Assembly (NCBI RefSeq): GCF_006636205.1
Contig: NZ_VIGB01000003.1
Span: 6,946,501 to 7,010,500 of the forward strand
From: Kitasatospora acidiphila
GTDB lineage: Bacteria; Actinomycetota; Actinomycetes; Streptomycetales; Streptomycetaceae
Reading direction: 5' to 3'
DNA length: 64,000 nt
How positions within the stretch are numbered: position 1 is the first letter of the stretch; each line of letters opens with the position of its first letter. Under the pieces are notes generated by a model that saw only the letters and a list, made by a program, of their open reading frames with translations, searched no databases and was not told the origin of the DNA. Positions 10,605 to 18,474 of this stretch are shown here, one piece after another. The translations under genes and the position numbers were made by a program.

Positions 10605-11360
10605 ATGACGCTGACGTTCAAGGGACAGGTGGCCCTGGTCACCGGAGCGAGCCGGGGCATCGGCCTCGGCATCGCCCGGGAGCTGGTCGACCGGGGTGCC
10701 AAGGTCTGCATCACCGCGCGCAACCCCGAGCCGCTCGCCGACGCGGTGCGGGAGCTGGGCGGCGAGGAGAACGCCATCGCGGTGGCCGGCAAGAGCGACG
10801 ACCCCGAGCACCAGCGGGCCGCGATCGACCGGACCATCGAGGCGTTCGGCCGGCTCGACATGCTGGTCAACAACACCGGCATCAACCCGATCTTCGGCCC
10901 CGTGCTGGACACCGACCCGGCCGCCGCCGCCAAGATCCTCGCCGTCAACGTGCTCGGCCCGCTGGCCTGGACCAAGCTGGCCCACCAGGCCTGGATGGGC
11001 GAGCACGGCGGCTCGGTGGTCAACGTCTCCTCGATCGCGGGCCTGCGCACCTCGCCCGGCATCGGCATGTACGGGGTGAGCAAGGCCGCCCTCTCCCGCC
11101 TCACCATGGAGCTGGCCGGGGAACTCGGCCCCGACATCCGGGTCAACGCGGTGGCCCCCGCCGTGGTGAAGACCAAGTTCGCCGAGGCGCTCTACGTCGG
11201 CCGCGAGGACGAGGCCGCCGCGCCGTACCCGCTGAAGCGCCTCGGCGTGCCGGAGGACATCGCCGGCGCGGTCGCCTTCCTGCTCTCCGACCAGGCGTCC
11301 TGGATCACCGGCCAGACCCTGGTGATCGACGGCGGCGTGACCCTGGGCGGCGGCCTGTGA
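10605..11360 (+). CDS. SDR family oxidoreductase (FabG-like)
   Basis: A 251-residue NAD(P)-dependent dehydrogenase of the classical short-chain family. The nucleotide-binding motif TGASRGIG is near residue 15, NNTG replaces the usual NNAG, the catalytic serine is in VNVSS, and the YxxxK pair is in YGVSK near 157-161. The C-terminal GQTLVIDGG is typical of 3-oxoacyl reductase/hydroxyacyl dehydrogenase members. It is the first gene of a three-gene operon (GTGA overlap with the next). The ATG at 10605 is preceded by GCGAGG. In this acyl-CoA locus it may oxidise or reduce a hydroxyacyl/oxoacyl intermediate. Confidence 0.88.
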   Translation: MTLTFKGQVALVTGASRGIGLGIARELVDRGAKVCITARNPEPLADAVRELGGEENAIAVAGKSDDPEHQRAAIDRTIEAFGRLDMLVNNTGINPIFGPVLDTDPAAAAKILAVNVLGPLAWTKLAHQAWMGEHGGSVVNVSSIAGLRTSPGIGMYGVSKAALSRLTMELAGELGPDIRVNAVAPAVVKTKFAEALYVGREDEAAAPYPLKRLGVPEDIAGAVAFLLSDQASWITGQTLVIDGGVTLGGGL

Positions 11361-12142
11361 GCACCTCTCTGACCGGTCAGCGCTGCGTGGTGACCGGCGC
11401 CGGCCGCGGAATCGGTGCCGCACTCGCCGAGGCCTTCGCGGCCGAGGGCGCGTCGGTGGTGGTCAACGACCTGGACGCGACCGCCGCCGCGGCGACCGCC
11501 GCCCGGATCGGCGCGGTCGCGGTGCCCGGGGACGCGGCGAGCCGGGACGGCGTGGCCGCGCTGATCGACGCCGCCCGGGCCGAGCTCGGCGGCATCGACG
11601 TCTACTGCGCCAACGCGGGCGTCGCGCCCGGCGGGGGGCCGGAGGCGCCGGAGGCGCTCTGGACCGCCGCCTGGGAGGTCAATGTGATGGCCCACGTCCG
11701 GGCCGCCGAACTGCTGCTGCCCGAGTGGCTGGAGCGCGGCGGCGGGCGGTTCGTGGCCACCGTGTCGGCGGCCGGCCTGCTCACCATGCTCGGCTCGGCC
11801 CCGTACTCGGTGAGCAAGCACGCCGCACTCTCCTTCGCCGAGTGGCTCGCCGCAAGCTACCGGCACCGCGGCATCAAGGTGCACGCACTGTGCCCCCAGG
11901 GTGTGCGCACCCAGATCCTGGAATCGGCGGGCGAGTTGGGCCAGGCGCTGATGGGTGCCACGGCCCTGGAGCCGGAGCAGGTGGCGGCGGACACCCTGCG
12001 GGCGATCCGCGAGGAGCGGTTCCTGATCCTGCCGCACCCCGAGGTCGCCGACTACTACGCGGCCCGGGCGACGGACACCGACCGCTGGTTGGACGCGATG
12101 AACCGGTTGCAGCGCAAGTTCGTGGTGGAGGAGGAGCGGTGA
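11357..12142 (+). CDS. SDR family oxidoreductase
   Basis: A 261-residue classical short-chain dehydrogenase with TGAGRGIG at the N-terminus, ANAG, a serine in TVSAAG, and YSVSK as the catalytic Tyr/Lys pair. It lacks the FabG-type C-terminal GG motif and instead ends in a helical tail (NRLQRKFVVEEER). It starts with GTG overlapping the stop of the first SDR, and its stop overlaps the GTG of the next gene, so the three are translationally coupled. The substrate is not known. Its position suggests an acyl-CoA or alcohol intermediate of the same pathway. Confidence 0.87.
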   Translation: MSTSLTGQRCVVTGAGRGIGAALAEAFAAEGASVVVNDLDATAAAATAARIGAVAVPGDAASRDGVAALIDAARAELGGIDVYCANAGVAPGGGPEAPEALWTAAWEVNVMAHVRAAELLLPEWLERGGGRFVATVSAAGLLTMLGSAPYSVSKHAALSFAEWLAASYRHRGIKVHALCPQGVRTQILESAGELGQALMGATALEPEQVAADTLRAIREERFLILPHPEVADYYAARATDTDRWLDAMNRLQRKFVVEEER

Positions 12143-13095
12143 AGGCCTGGCAGGTGACGGCAGCGGGGCTGCCGCAGGACGTGATGCGGCTGGCCGAGGA
12201 CGTGCCGGAGCCGGTGCCGGCCGACGGCCAGGTGCTGGTCCGGGTACGGGCGGCGGCGGTGAACTTCCCGGACGGCCTGATGTGCCTGGGCCAGTACCAG
12301 GTGAAGCCGCCGCTGCCGTTCATCCCCGGCGTCGAGCTCTGCGGCGAACTCCCCAGCGGGGAACCGGTGATCGGCAACCCGGTGGCACCCAGCGGGGCCT
12401 TCGCCGAGTACGCCCTGATGGACCGGCGAGCCATCTTCCCCGCGCCTGAGGCACTCGACGACGCCGAGGCGGCCGCGCTGCACATCGGCTACCAGACGGC
12501 CTGGTTCGCGCTGCACCGCCGCGCCGCGCTGCGGGCCGGCGAGACCCTGCTGGTGCACGCGGCGGCCGGCGGAGTCGGCAGCGCTGCCGTGCAGTTGGGC
12601 CGGGCCGCCGGCGCGCGGGTGATCGCGGTCGTCGGCGGGGCCCAGAAGGCCGCGGTGGCCAAGGAGTTGGGCGCCGACGCGGTGATCGACCGGCACAGCG
12701 AGGACTTCGTCGCGGCGGTCCGTGAACTCACCGGCGGCCGGGGCGCGGACGTGGTCTTCGACCCGGTCGGCGGGGACGCCTACACCGGCTCCACCAAGTG
12801 CATCGCGTTCGAGGGCCGGATCGTGGTGGTCGGGTTCGCCAGCGGGACCATCCCCACCCCGCCGCTCGGGCACGCACTGGTGAAGAACTACACGCTGCTC
12901 GGCCTGCATTGGGGCCTCTACAACACCAAGGACCCGGCCGCGGTGCGGGCCTGCCACGAGGAGCTGTCCGCACTGGCCGCCACCGGGGCGATCCGCCCGC
13001 TGGTCAGCGAACGGCTGCCGCTGGCCGGGGCCGCGGACGCGGTGCAGCGGGTGCTGACGGGCAAGACCACGGGACGGGTCGTCATCCTGCCCTGA
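12139..13095 (+). CDS. NADPH:quinone oxidoreductase family protein (MDR superfamily)
   Basis: A 318-residue zinc-independent medium-chain reductase. The N-terminal GroES-like domain includes AAAVNFPDGLMCLGQY and PFIPGVELCG. The Rossmann domain contains the signature AAAGGVGSAAVQLGRAAGA near residue 140, and the C-terminus ends TGKTTGRVVILP. The quinone-reductase/enoyl-reductase subgroup is clear, the substrate is not. GTG start with GTGA overlap to the upstream SDR; last gene of the operon, followed by a strong bidirectional hairpin. Confidence 0.87.
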   Translation: MKAWQVTAAGLPQDVMRLAEDVPEPVPADGQVLVRVRAAAVNFPDGLMCLGQYQVKPPLPFIPGVELCGELPSGEPVIGNPVAPSGAFAEYALMDRRAIFPAPEALDDAEAAALHIGYQTAWFALHRRAALRAGETLLVHAAAGGVGSAAVQLGRAAGARVIAVVGGAQKAAVAKELGADAVIDRHSEDFVAAVRELTGGRGADVVFDPVGGDAYTGSTKCIAFEGRIVVVGFASGTIPTPPLGHALVKNYTLLGLHWGLYNTKDPAAVRACHEELSALAATGAIRPLVSERLPLAGAADAVQRVLTGKTTGRVVILP

Positions 13096-13108
13096 ACCCG
13101 GAAACGTT

Positions 13109-13141
13109 GAGCGGGGAGTACCGACTCGGTACTCCCCGCTC
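13109..13141. terminator. bidirectional terminator between convergent operons
   Basis: A nearly perfect 15-bp stem (AGCGGGGAGTACC pairs with GGTACTCCCCGCT, plus flanking pairs) and a 3-5 base loop, lying between the end of the quinone-oxidoreductase gene and the end of the acyl-CoA dehydrogenase gene on the other strand. Confidence 0.9.
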
Positions 13142-13156
13142 GCTGTTGGGCCCGGG

Positions 13157-14371
13157 TCAGCCCTGGTACTTGCGCAGCTCGCGGCGGGCCAGCGAGCGGC
13201 GGTGCACCTCGTCCGGGCCGTCCGCCAGCCGCAAGGTGCGCAGGCCGGCCCAGAGCTGGGCGAGCGGGGTGTCCTGGCTGACACCGGCGGCGCCGTGCGC
13301 CTGGACCGCCTTGTCGAGGATCCACTCGACGGTCTGCGGCACCACGATCTTGATCGCCTGGATCTCGGTGTGCGCACCGCGGTTGCCCACGGTGTCCATC
13401 AGCCAGGCCGCCTTGAGCACCAGCAGCCGGGCCTGCTCGATCCGCACCCGGGACTCGGCGATCCAGTCCTGGATCACGCCCTGTGCGGCCAGCGGCTTGC
13501 CGAACGCCACCCGCTCGCTGACGCGGCGGCACATCAACTCAAGGGCCCGCTCCGCCACGCCGATCGCCCGCATGCAGTGGTGGATCCGCCCCGGCCCCAA
13601 CCGGGCCTGGGCGATGGCGAATCCGGAGCCGGGCTCGCCGATCAGATTGCCCGCCGGCACCCGGACGTCGTCGAAGACCACCTCGGCGTGGCCGCCGTGG
13701 TCGCGGTCCTCGTAGCCGAACACCGTCATCGCGCGCTTGACGGTGACCCCGGGTGTGTCCCGTGGCACCAGGATCATCGACTGGCGACGGTGCACCTCCG
13801 CCTCCGGGTCGGTCAGGCCCATCACGATGAAGATCCTGCACTCGGGGTTCATGGCGCCCGTGATGTACCACTTGCGCCCGTTGATGACGTAGTCGTCGCC
13901 GTCCCGGGTGATCAGGGTGCGGATGTTGGTGGCGTCCGAGGAGGCCACCTCCGGCTCGGTCATGGCGAAGGCCGAGCGGATCTCACCGCTCAGCAGCGGC
14001 TCCAACCACTGCTTGCGCTGCGCCTCGTCGCCGAACTCGTTGAGCACCTCCATGTTGCCGGTGTCCGGCGCCGCGCAGTTGAGCGCGGCCGGTGCCAACT
14101 GGATGCTGCGGCCAGTGAGTTCGGCGAGCGGCGCGTACTGCAGGTTGGTCAGCCCCGCACCGCGCTCGCCAGGCAGGCTGTGCTTGTCTACAAGAAACAG
14201 ATTCCACAAGCCCTGCCCGCGGGCCTCCTGCTGGAGTTCGCGGATCACGGCCGGAGTCGACCAGTCCGGCTCGACGGTCAGCCGGGACTCGGCCGGGTAG
14301 ACGTGCTCGGTGAGGAAGGCGGTGAGCTGCTCGCGCAGCGCCTCGGTGCGGGAGTCGAAGGCGAAGTCCAT
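13157..14371 (-). CDS. acyl-CoA dehydrogenase family protein
   Basis: A 404-residue FAD enzyme of the acyl-CoA dehydrogenase fold. It begins MDFAFDSRTEALREQL, has the flavin/substrate signature FAMTEPEVASSDATN near residue 140, RKWYITGA before the beta domain, and the C-terminal helical domain with QAHGAAGVSQDTPLAQLWAGLRTLRLADGPDEVH. This C-terminal pattern resembles the ACAD10/11 type rather than short/medium-chain beta-oxidation enzymes. It lies 5 bp downstream of the kinase gene in the same operon. ACAD10/11-type pairs act on phosphorylated 4-hydroxyacyl-CoAs, and that is my preferred hypothesis here. Confidence 0.9.
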   Translation of the reverse strand: MDFAFDSRTEALREQLTAFLTEHVYPAESRLTVEPDWSTPAVIRELQQEARGQGLWNLFLVDKHSLPGERGAGLTNLQYAPLAELTGRSIQLAPAALNCAAPDTGNMEVLNEFGDEAQRKQWLEPLLSGEIRSAFAMTEPEVASSDATNIRTLITRDGDDYVINGRKWYITGAMNPECRIFIVMGLTDPEAEVHRRQSMILVPRDTPGVTVKRAMTVFGYEDRDHGGHAEVVFDDVRVPAGNLIGEPGSGFAIAQARLGPGRIHHCMRAIGVAERALELMCRRVSERVAFGKPLAAQGVIQDWIAESRVRIEQARLLVLKAAWLMDTVGNRGAHTEIQAIKIVVPQTVEWILDKAVQAHGAAGVSQDTPLAQLWAGLRTLRLADGPDEVHRRSLARRELRKYQG

Positions 14372-14376
14372 GGGTC

Positions 14377-15375
14377 TCAGTGCTCCTTGAGGGCGTTCAG
14401 GCCGTGCTGGACGAAGGCGGGCACCAGGTCGCCGATCCGGTCGAAGTCGGCTCCGACGGTGCCGCCCTGCTGGAACCGGAAGTGGATGCCCTCCAGCACC
14501 ACGGCGAGCTTGAAGGAGGCGAACGCCACGTACCAGGCCACCGAGGAGACCTCGCGCCCGGAACCGGCCGCATAGCGGGCGATCAGTTCCGCGCTGCCGG
14601 GGAAGCCGGGAGCCAGCGCCACCCCGGGGATGACGCCGTCGAACTGCTCGGCCAGCTCGGTGTACATCACCAGCAGCCCGAGGTCGGTGAGCGGGTCGCC
14701 GAGGGTGGACATCTCCCAGTCGAGCACCGCGACGATCCGGTCGTCCGGACCCACCAGTACGTTGTCCAGGCGGTAGTCGCCGTGCACCAGGGTCGGCGCG
14801 GGGGAGTCGGGCAGGGTCTCGGCGAGCCGGGCGCGCAGCTCGTCGATGCCGGGGACCTCGCGGCTGCGGGAGGCGTCAAGCTGCTTGCCCCAGCGCCGCA
14901 CCTGGCGGGCGAGGAAGCCTTCGGGGCGCCCGAAGTCGGCCAGGCCGACGTCCGCCGGGTCGATGGCGTGCAGGTCGACCAGGGTGTCGACCAGGCGGTC
15001 GGCCAGCGCGCGGACCCGCTGCGGGCCCAGGGCGGCCAGGGCCGCGCTGTCCCGGTGGGCGGTGCCGTCGACGAACTCCATCAGGTAGAAGGGTGCGCCG
15101 ATCACCTCCGGGTCCTCGGTCAGCCGCACCGGGCGCGGCACCGGCACCGGGGAGCCGTGCAGTGCGCTGAGCACCCGGAACTCGCGCCCCATGTCGTGGG
15201 CGGTGGCCAGCACATGCCCGAGCGGCGGGCGGCGCAGTACCCAGCGCTCGGTGCCGTCGGTCACCCGGTAGGTCAGGTTGGAGCGGCCGCCCTGGATCAG
15301 CTCGGCCCGCAGCGGGCCGGTGCCCAGGTACGCCTGGAGCTTCGCAAGGTCGAGTCCGGGGGGATTGTCGGTCAT
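14377..15375 (-). CDS. phosphotransferase family protein (ACAD10/11 kinase-domain-like)
   Basis: A 332-residue protein with the aminoglycoside phosphotransferase/choline kinase fold. The catalytic loop HGDYRLDN is near residue 195 and the metal-binding DWEMSTLGDPLTD near 217. WEMSTLGDP is characteristic of the kinases fused to, or encoded beside, ACAD10/11-like dehydrogenases, including LvaA of levulinate catabolism. It probably phosphorylates a 4-hydroxyacyl-CoA rather than an antibiotic. It is the first gene of the operon, with the TetR operator 25-40 bp upstream of its ATG, and the dehydrogenase follows after 5 bp. Confidence 0.88.
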   Translation of the reverse strand: MTDNPPGLDLAKLQAYLGTGPLRAELIQGGRSNLTYRVTDGTERWVLRRPPLGHVLATAHDMGREFRVLSALHGSPVPVPRPVRLTEDPEVIGAPFYLMEFVDGTAHRDSAALAALGPQRVRALADRLVDTLVDLHAIDPADVGLADFGRPEGFLARQVRRWGKQLDASRSREVPGIDELRARLAETLPDSPAPTLVHGDYRLDNVLVGPDDRIVAVLDWEMSTLGDPLTDLGLLVMYTELAEQFDGVIPGVALAPGFPGSAELIARYAAGSGREVSSVAWYVAFASFKLAVVLEGIHFRFQQGGTVGADFDRIGDLVPAFVQHGLNALKEH

Positions 15376-15399
15376 GGCATCCTCGGGGAGTGAGACTGA

Positions 15400-15415
15400 C
15401 TAAGCGCTTGCTTAG
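15400..15415. promoter_or_regulatory. TetR operator, copy 2
   Basis: CTAAGC-GCTT-GCTTAG, the reverse complement of copy 1 with a matching flank (20 bases shared). It sits 25 bp upstream of the kinase ATG, where a bound repressor would block transcription. Confidence 0.8.
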
Positions 15416-15463
15416 CCTGTCGCTCCATGCTGGCGATGTCAACGAGCAGTCCGGGAAACACCA

Positions 15464-15495
15464 GAGCCGCACCAGCCCGAAGGCGGGTGCGGCTC
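15464..15495 (-). terminator. hairpin terminator of the phosphatase gene
   Basis: A 10-bp stem (GAGCCGCACC with GGTGCGGCTC) and a small inner GCC/GGC stem, 18 bp past the stop of the Tat phosphatase gene and before the kinase promoter. Confidence 0.75.
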
Positions 15496-15512
15496 GCGGT
15501 GAAGAAGGAGGT

Positions 15513-17146
15513 CTACTTACCGTCGGAGCGCTTGCGGTGCAGCACGAAGTTCTCCAACGGGCTGATCTTCCCGTCCGGCTGGGCCACCGTGTAGTAGGTC
15601 ACATGCATGCTGGTGGTCGCGCCCGGGTGGCCGCCGGGGTCCACCGTGAAGGCCGCGAAGCCGTACGAATGGTCCAGATCGCGCACCCCGACCCACGGCG
15701 CGTCCTCGTACACGTACACCGGCGTGCGCTTGCCGTTGCCGCCGACCGGGCCCACTCCCGTGATCACCTTGGCCTTGCCGGGCCCGAAGAACTTGCCGTT
15801 GGTCGGCGAGGAGGTGCCGCCCCCGCCCAACACCATGTGCACCGTGCCCTGCGAGGTGTCGATCACATCCGTCGCCGTCGCCACCGGATTCGGGGTCAGC
15901 GTCTCCGAACCGGACACCACGCCGCGCACCGGCAGCGAGCGCTCGTAGTCGTGCTCGTGGCCGCAGACCACCAAGTCCACCTGGTACCGGTCGAAGAGCG
16001 GCCCCCAGTGCTCCCGGACACCCCGGTCGGCACCGTTGGCGTCGGAGGAGCTGATCACCACCTGGTGCATGCAGACCACCACCCAGTCGATCGAGTGGTC
16101 AGCCCGGGCCGCCGCCAAGTCCTTCTCCAGCCAGGCCTGCTGGGCACCGCCGCTGTAGCCGTGCACATAGGCGTCGCCCGCGTCCTGGTAGGCCACGTCG
16201 TCGTTCTGCAGCACCACCACGTGCACCGAGCCGACCGTGAACGAGTACCACAGCCCCGCGAATTCGGCGTCACCGCCGTTGCCCGGCAGGTCGAACCGGG
16301 TCTGGAAGGCGGAGAAGCCGATCGGCCCGTTCGCCTTCTCGTTCTCGTGGTTGCCCGCCGCGGGCATCCACGGCCGGAACCGGGCCGAGCGGGTGTTGTT
16401 GGCGAAGAAGCCCTGCCAGGTGCGCAGCCGGTCCGGGGAGATGTTGGCGTAGCAGAGGTCGCCGTTGAGCAGGTGGAAGAGCGGGTCGACCTGCTCGATG
16501 CCGGCCACGATGTCCGCCGAGGCCGGCGAGGCGATGCCGCTTGGCACCGAGGTGTAGCCACCCTTGCCGTCGGGCTGCCAGGTGGTGATCGGCACCGCCT
16601 GGTCGCCGAAGCTGGTGAACGTGAAGGCCTGCCGCCCGCGCCCCGCGGTGCGGAAGGTGCCCGCGTCCGGGCGGCCGCCGTCGTGCAGTGCGGCATAGGT
16701 GTAGTAGCAGCCGGGGCGCAGGTTCTGCATCCGCGCGTGGTGGGTGTAGACGGTGCGGCCACTCACCCCGTCCACGTAGGTGCGGGTCTCGGCGTCCACG
16801 GTGCGGCCGAACCCGCCCTCAAGACTGCCCAGTTGAACGCGGGGCCGGCGCACCGGGCCGTCCGTGGTCCAGGAGGCGGTCATCTGGGTGGTCGGATCCG
16901 CGCCGAAGGTCAGGTGGAGGCCCTCCACGGCCGGAGCCCCAGCGACTCGGGCCGGGTCAGCAGCAGCGGCGAACCCTGGCCCTGGCCCTCGGCTGACGCA
17001 TCGTCAGCAGCCGCCGGAGTGGCGGCGAGCAGCGGTGCGGCGGCCAGCGCGGCGCCGCCCACGCCCGCGGTCAACCGCAGGGCGCTGCGCCGGGTCACCG
17101 TGCCGCCCTGGTGCTGCTCGGTCGGGGCGTCGCTGGGCTGGTCCAT
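15513..17146 (-). pseudogene. Tat-exported purple-acid-phosphatase-like metallophosphoesterase, apparent 1-base deletion
   Basis: The first ~70 codons (ATG at 17146, GAGGA 5 bases before) encode a twin-arginine signal, TRRSALRLTAGVGGAALAA, ending TPAAADD. After the C4 tract at 16937-16940 the frame is lost, and the mature protein continues in another frame. That frame has an N-terminal beta domain (LHLTFGADPTTQMTASW) and the five metallophosphoesterase blocks: FGDQ, GDLCYAN, AAGNHENE, VCMHQV and CGHEHDYERS. One added base gives about 544 residues. The product would be exported folded with its metals and release phosphate from phosphomonoesters outside the cell. Probably intact in the organism, given the recurrent C4/G4 breaks here. 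Confidence 0.8.
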
Positions 17147-17264
17147 GGATGTCCTCGCTTCCGGGTCGCCGATGACCGCTCACGGTAGGGCGTCCCACCC
17201 TCCCGGCGAGTGAACGGCACGCAGCGGTCCCCTGAACCGCGCGGGACGCGTTACAGTAGGGCCC

Positions 17265-17306
17265 ATGCGCACTCGCCTGCTCTGCCTCAGCTGGTGGCCG
17301 TCCTAG
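17265..17306 (+). CDS. Trp-rich leader peptide of trpS (MRTRLLCLSWWPS)
   Basis: A 13-codon ORF with two adjacent Trp codons (17292-17297) shortly before its stop. It lies 112 bp upstream of trpS and overlaps the first arm of a set of competing hairpins. A TACAGT -10-like box at 17252-17257 would place transcription initiation almost at the ATG, so the leader could be leaderless. This matches ribosome-mediated attenuation, known for auxiliary trpS genes of Streptomyces: stalling at the Trp codons when charged tRNA is scarce allows read-through. Confidence 0.85.
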   Translation: MRTRLLCLSWWPS

Positions 17307-17354
17307 GACGGCCGCGCATCCACCATGCCCAGGGTCGTCCGGACGGACGGCCCT
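17296..17354 (+). promoter_or_regulatory. tryptophan attenuator (mutually exclusive hairpins)
   Basis: Four complementary segments are visible. 1 = GGCCGTCC (17296-17303, covering the second Trp codon); 2 = GGACGGCC (17306-17313); 3 = AGGGTCGTCC (17331-17340); 4 = GGACGGCCCT (17345-17354). Segments 1:2 form a perfect 18-bp palindrome, 3:4 form a terminator stem with one U-G pair and a 4-base loop, and 2:3 can pair as antiterminator. This is the classic 1-2-3-4 layout. Only a weak T-rich tail follows. Confidence 0.8.
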
Positions 17355-17418
17355 TCGTTGTGATCCTCGCCGGGGCCGCCGCCGGTCGGCCGCCCACCCG
17401 ATGACGAGGAGAAAACCG

Positions 17419-18417
17419 ATGCCGCACTCCCACCCCCGCGTGCTCACCGGCGACCGGCCCACCGGCCCCTTCCACCTTGGTCACTACTTCGGCACCCTGC
17501 AGAACCGGGTCCGCCTGCAGTCCGAGGGCGCCGAAGTCTTCATCGTGGTCGCCGACTACCAGGTGCTCACCGACCGCGACACGGCCGACCGACTCGCCGA
17601 GTACGTCGAGGGCTTGGTGCTCGACTACCTGGCCATCGGGATCGACCCGGAACGCGCGGTGATCTTCACCCACAGCGCGGTGCCGGCGCTCAACCAGCTG
17701 CTGCTGCCCTTCCTCAGCCTGATCAGCGCCTCGGAGTTGCAGCGGAACCCCACCGTCAAGGACGAGATCGCGCACTCCCGGCAGTCCGCGGTCAGCGGGC
17801 TGATGCTCACCTACCCCGTGCACCAGGCCGCCGACATCCTGTTCTGCAAGCCCGGCCTGGTCCCGGTCGGCCAGGACCAGCTGCCCCACCTGGAGGCCAC
17901 CCGCACCATCGCCCGCCGCTTCAACGCCCGCTACACGCAACCGGGTTCGCCGCTCTTCCCGGAGCCGCAGGCCCTGCTGTCGGCGGCACCGCGACTGCTC
18001 GGCACCGACGGCGGCAAGATGAGCAAGAGCCGCGGCAACGCCGTCTCCCTCGGCGCCACCGAGGACGAGACCGCCACCCTGCTGAGGGGCGCCAAGACCG
18101 ACGCCGACCGCCGGATCGCCTACGACCCGCTCGGCCGGCCCGAAGTGGCCAGCCTGCTGCTGCTCGGCGCGCTCTGCCAGGGCCGCGACCCGCGCAGCTT
18201 CGCCGAGGACATCGGCGACGGCGGCGCCCGCCGACTCAAGACCGAGGTCATCGACGCGGTCAACGACTACTTCCGCCCCATCCGCAAGCGCCGCGCCGAA
18301 ATCGCCACCGACCGCGCCTACTTGCGCGACGTCCTGGCCCGCGGCAACGCCCGTGCCAACGAGATCGCGGACCGCACCCTGGGGGAGGTGCTGACGGTGA
18401 TGGGGATGCGGTACTGA
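17419..18417 (+). CDS. trpS: tryptophanyl-tRNA synthetase, auxiliary type
   Basis: A 332-residue class I aminoacyl-tRNA synthetase that charges tRNA-Trp. The ATP-binding HIGH motif appears as FHLGH near residue 15 (after LTGDRPTGP) and the KMSKS loop as GGKMSKSRGN near 200. I start it at the ATG at 17419 because GAGGAGA lies 6 bases upstream; an in-frame ATG six codons earlier overlaps that site. Control by a Trp-Trp leader and attenuator is the known mode of the second, indolmycin-resistant Streptomyces enzyme. I therefore infer that this is the auxiliary, resistance-type synthetase rather than the housekeeping copy. Confidence 0.92.
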   Translation: MPHSHPRVLTGDRPTGPFHLGHYFGTLQNRVRLQSEGAEVFIVVADYQVLTDRDTADRLAEYVEGLVLDYLAIGIDPERAVIFTHSAVPALNQLLLPFLSLISASELQRNPTVKDEIAHSRQSAVSGLMLTYPVHQAADILFCKPGLVPVGQDQLPHLEATRTIARRFNARYTQPGSPLFPEPQALLSAAPRLLGTDGGKMSKSRGNAVSLGATEDETATLLRGAKTDADRRIAYDPLGRPEVASLLLLGALCQGRDPRSFAEDIGDGGARRLKTEVIDAVNDYFRPIRKRRAEIATDRAYLRDVLARGNARANEIADRTLGEVLTVMGMRY

Positions 18418-18474
18418 CCTCATCGGTTCGGTGCTGGCCTCACCCGTGCGGTGCTGGCCTTACCCGCGCGCGAT

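Noticed and set aside
14377..15375. Aminoglycoside resistance phosphotransferase
   Set aside because: The fold is shared, but WEMSTLGDP and the neighbouring acyl-CoA dehydrogenase indicate an acyl-CoA-related kinase.
15840..17146. Two separate genes: a short Tat-signal ORF and a cytosolic phosphatase
   Set aside because: A signal peptide alone makes no sense, and a single base at the C4 tract 16937-16940 joins it in frame to the mature enzyme.
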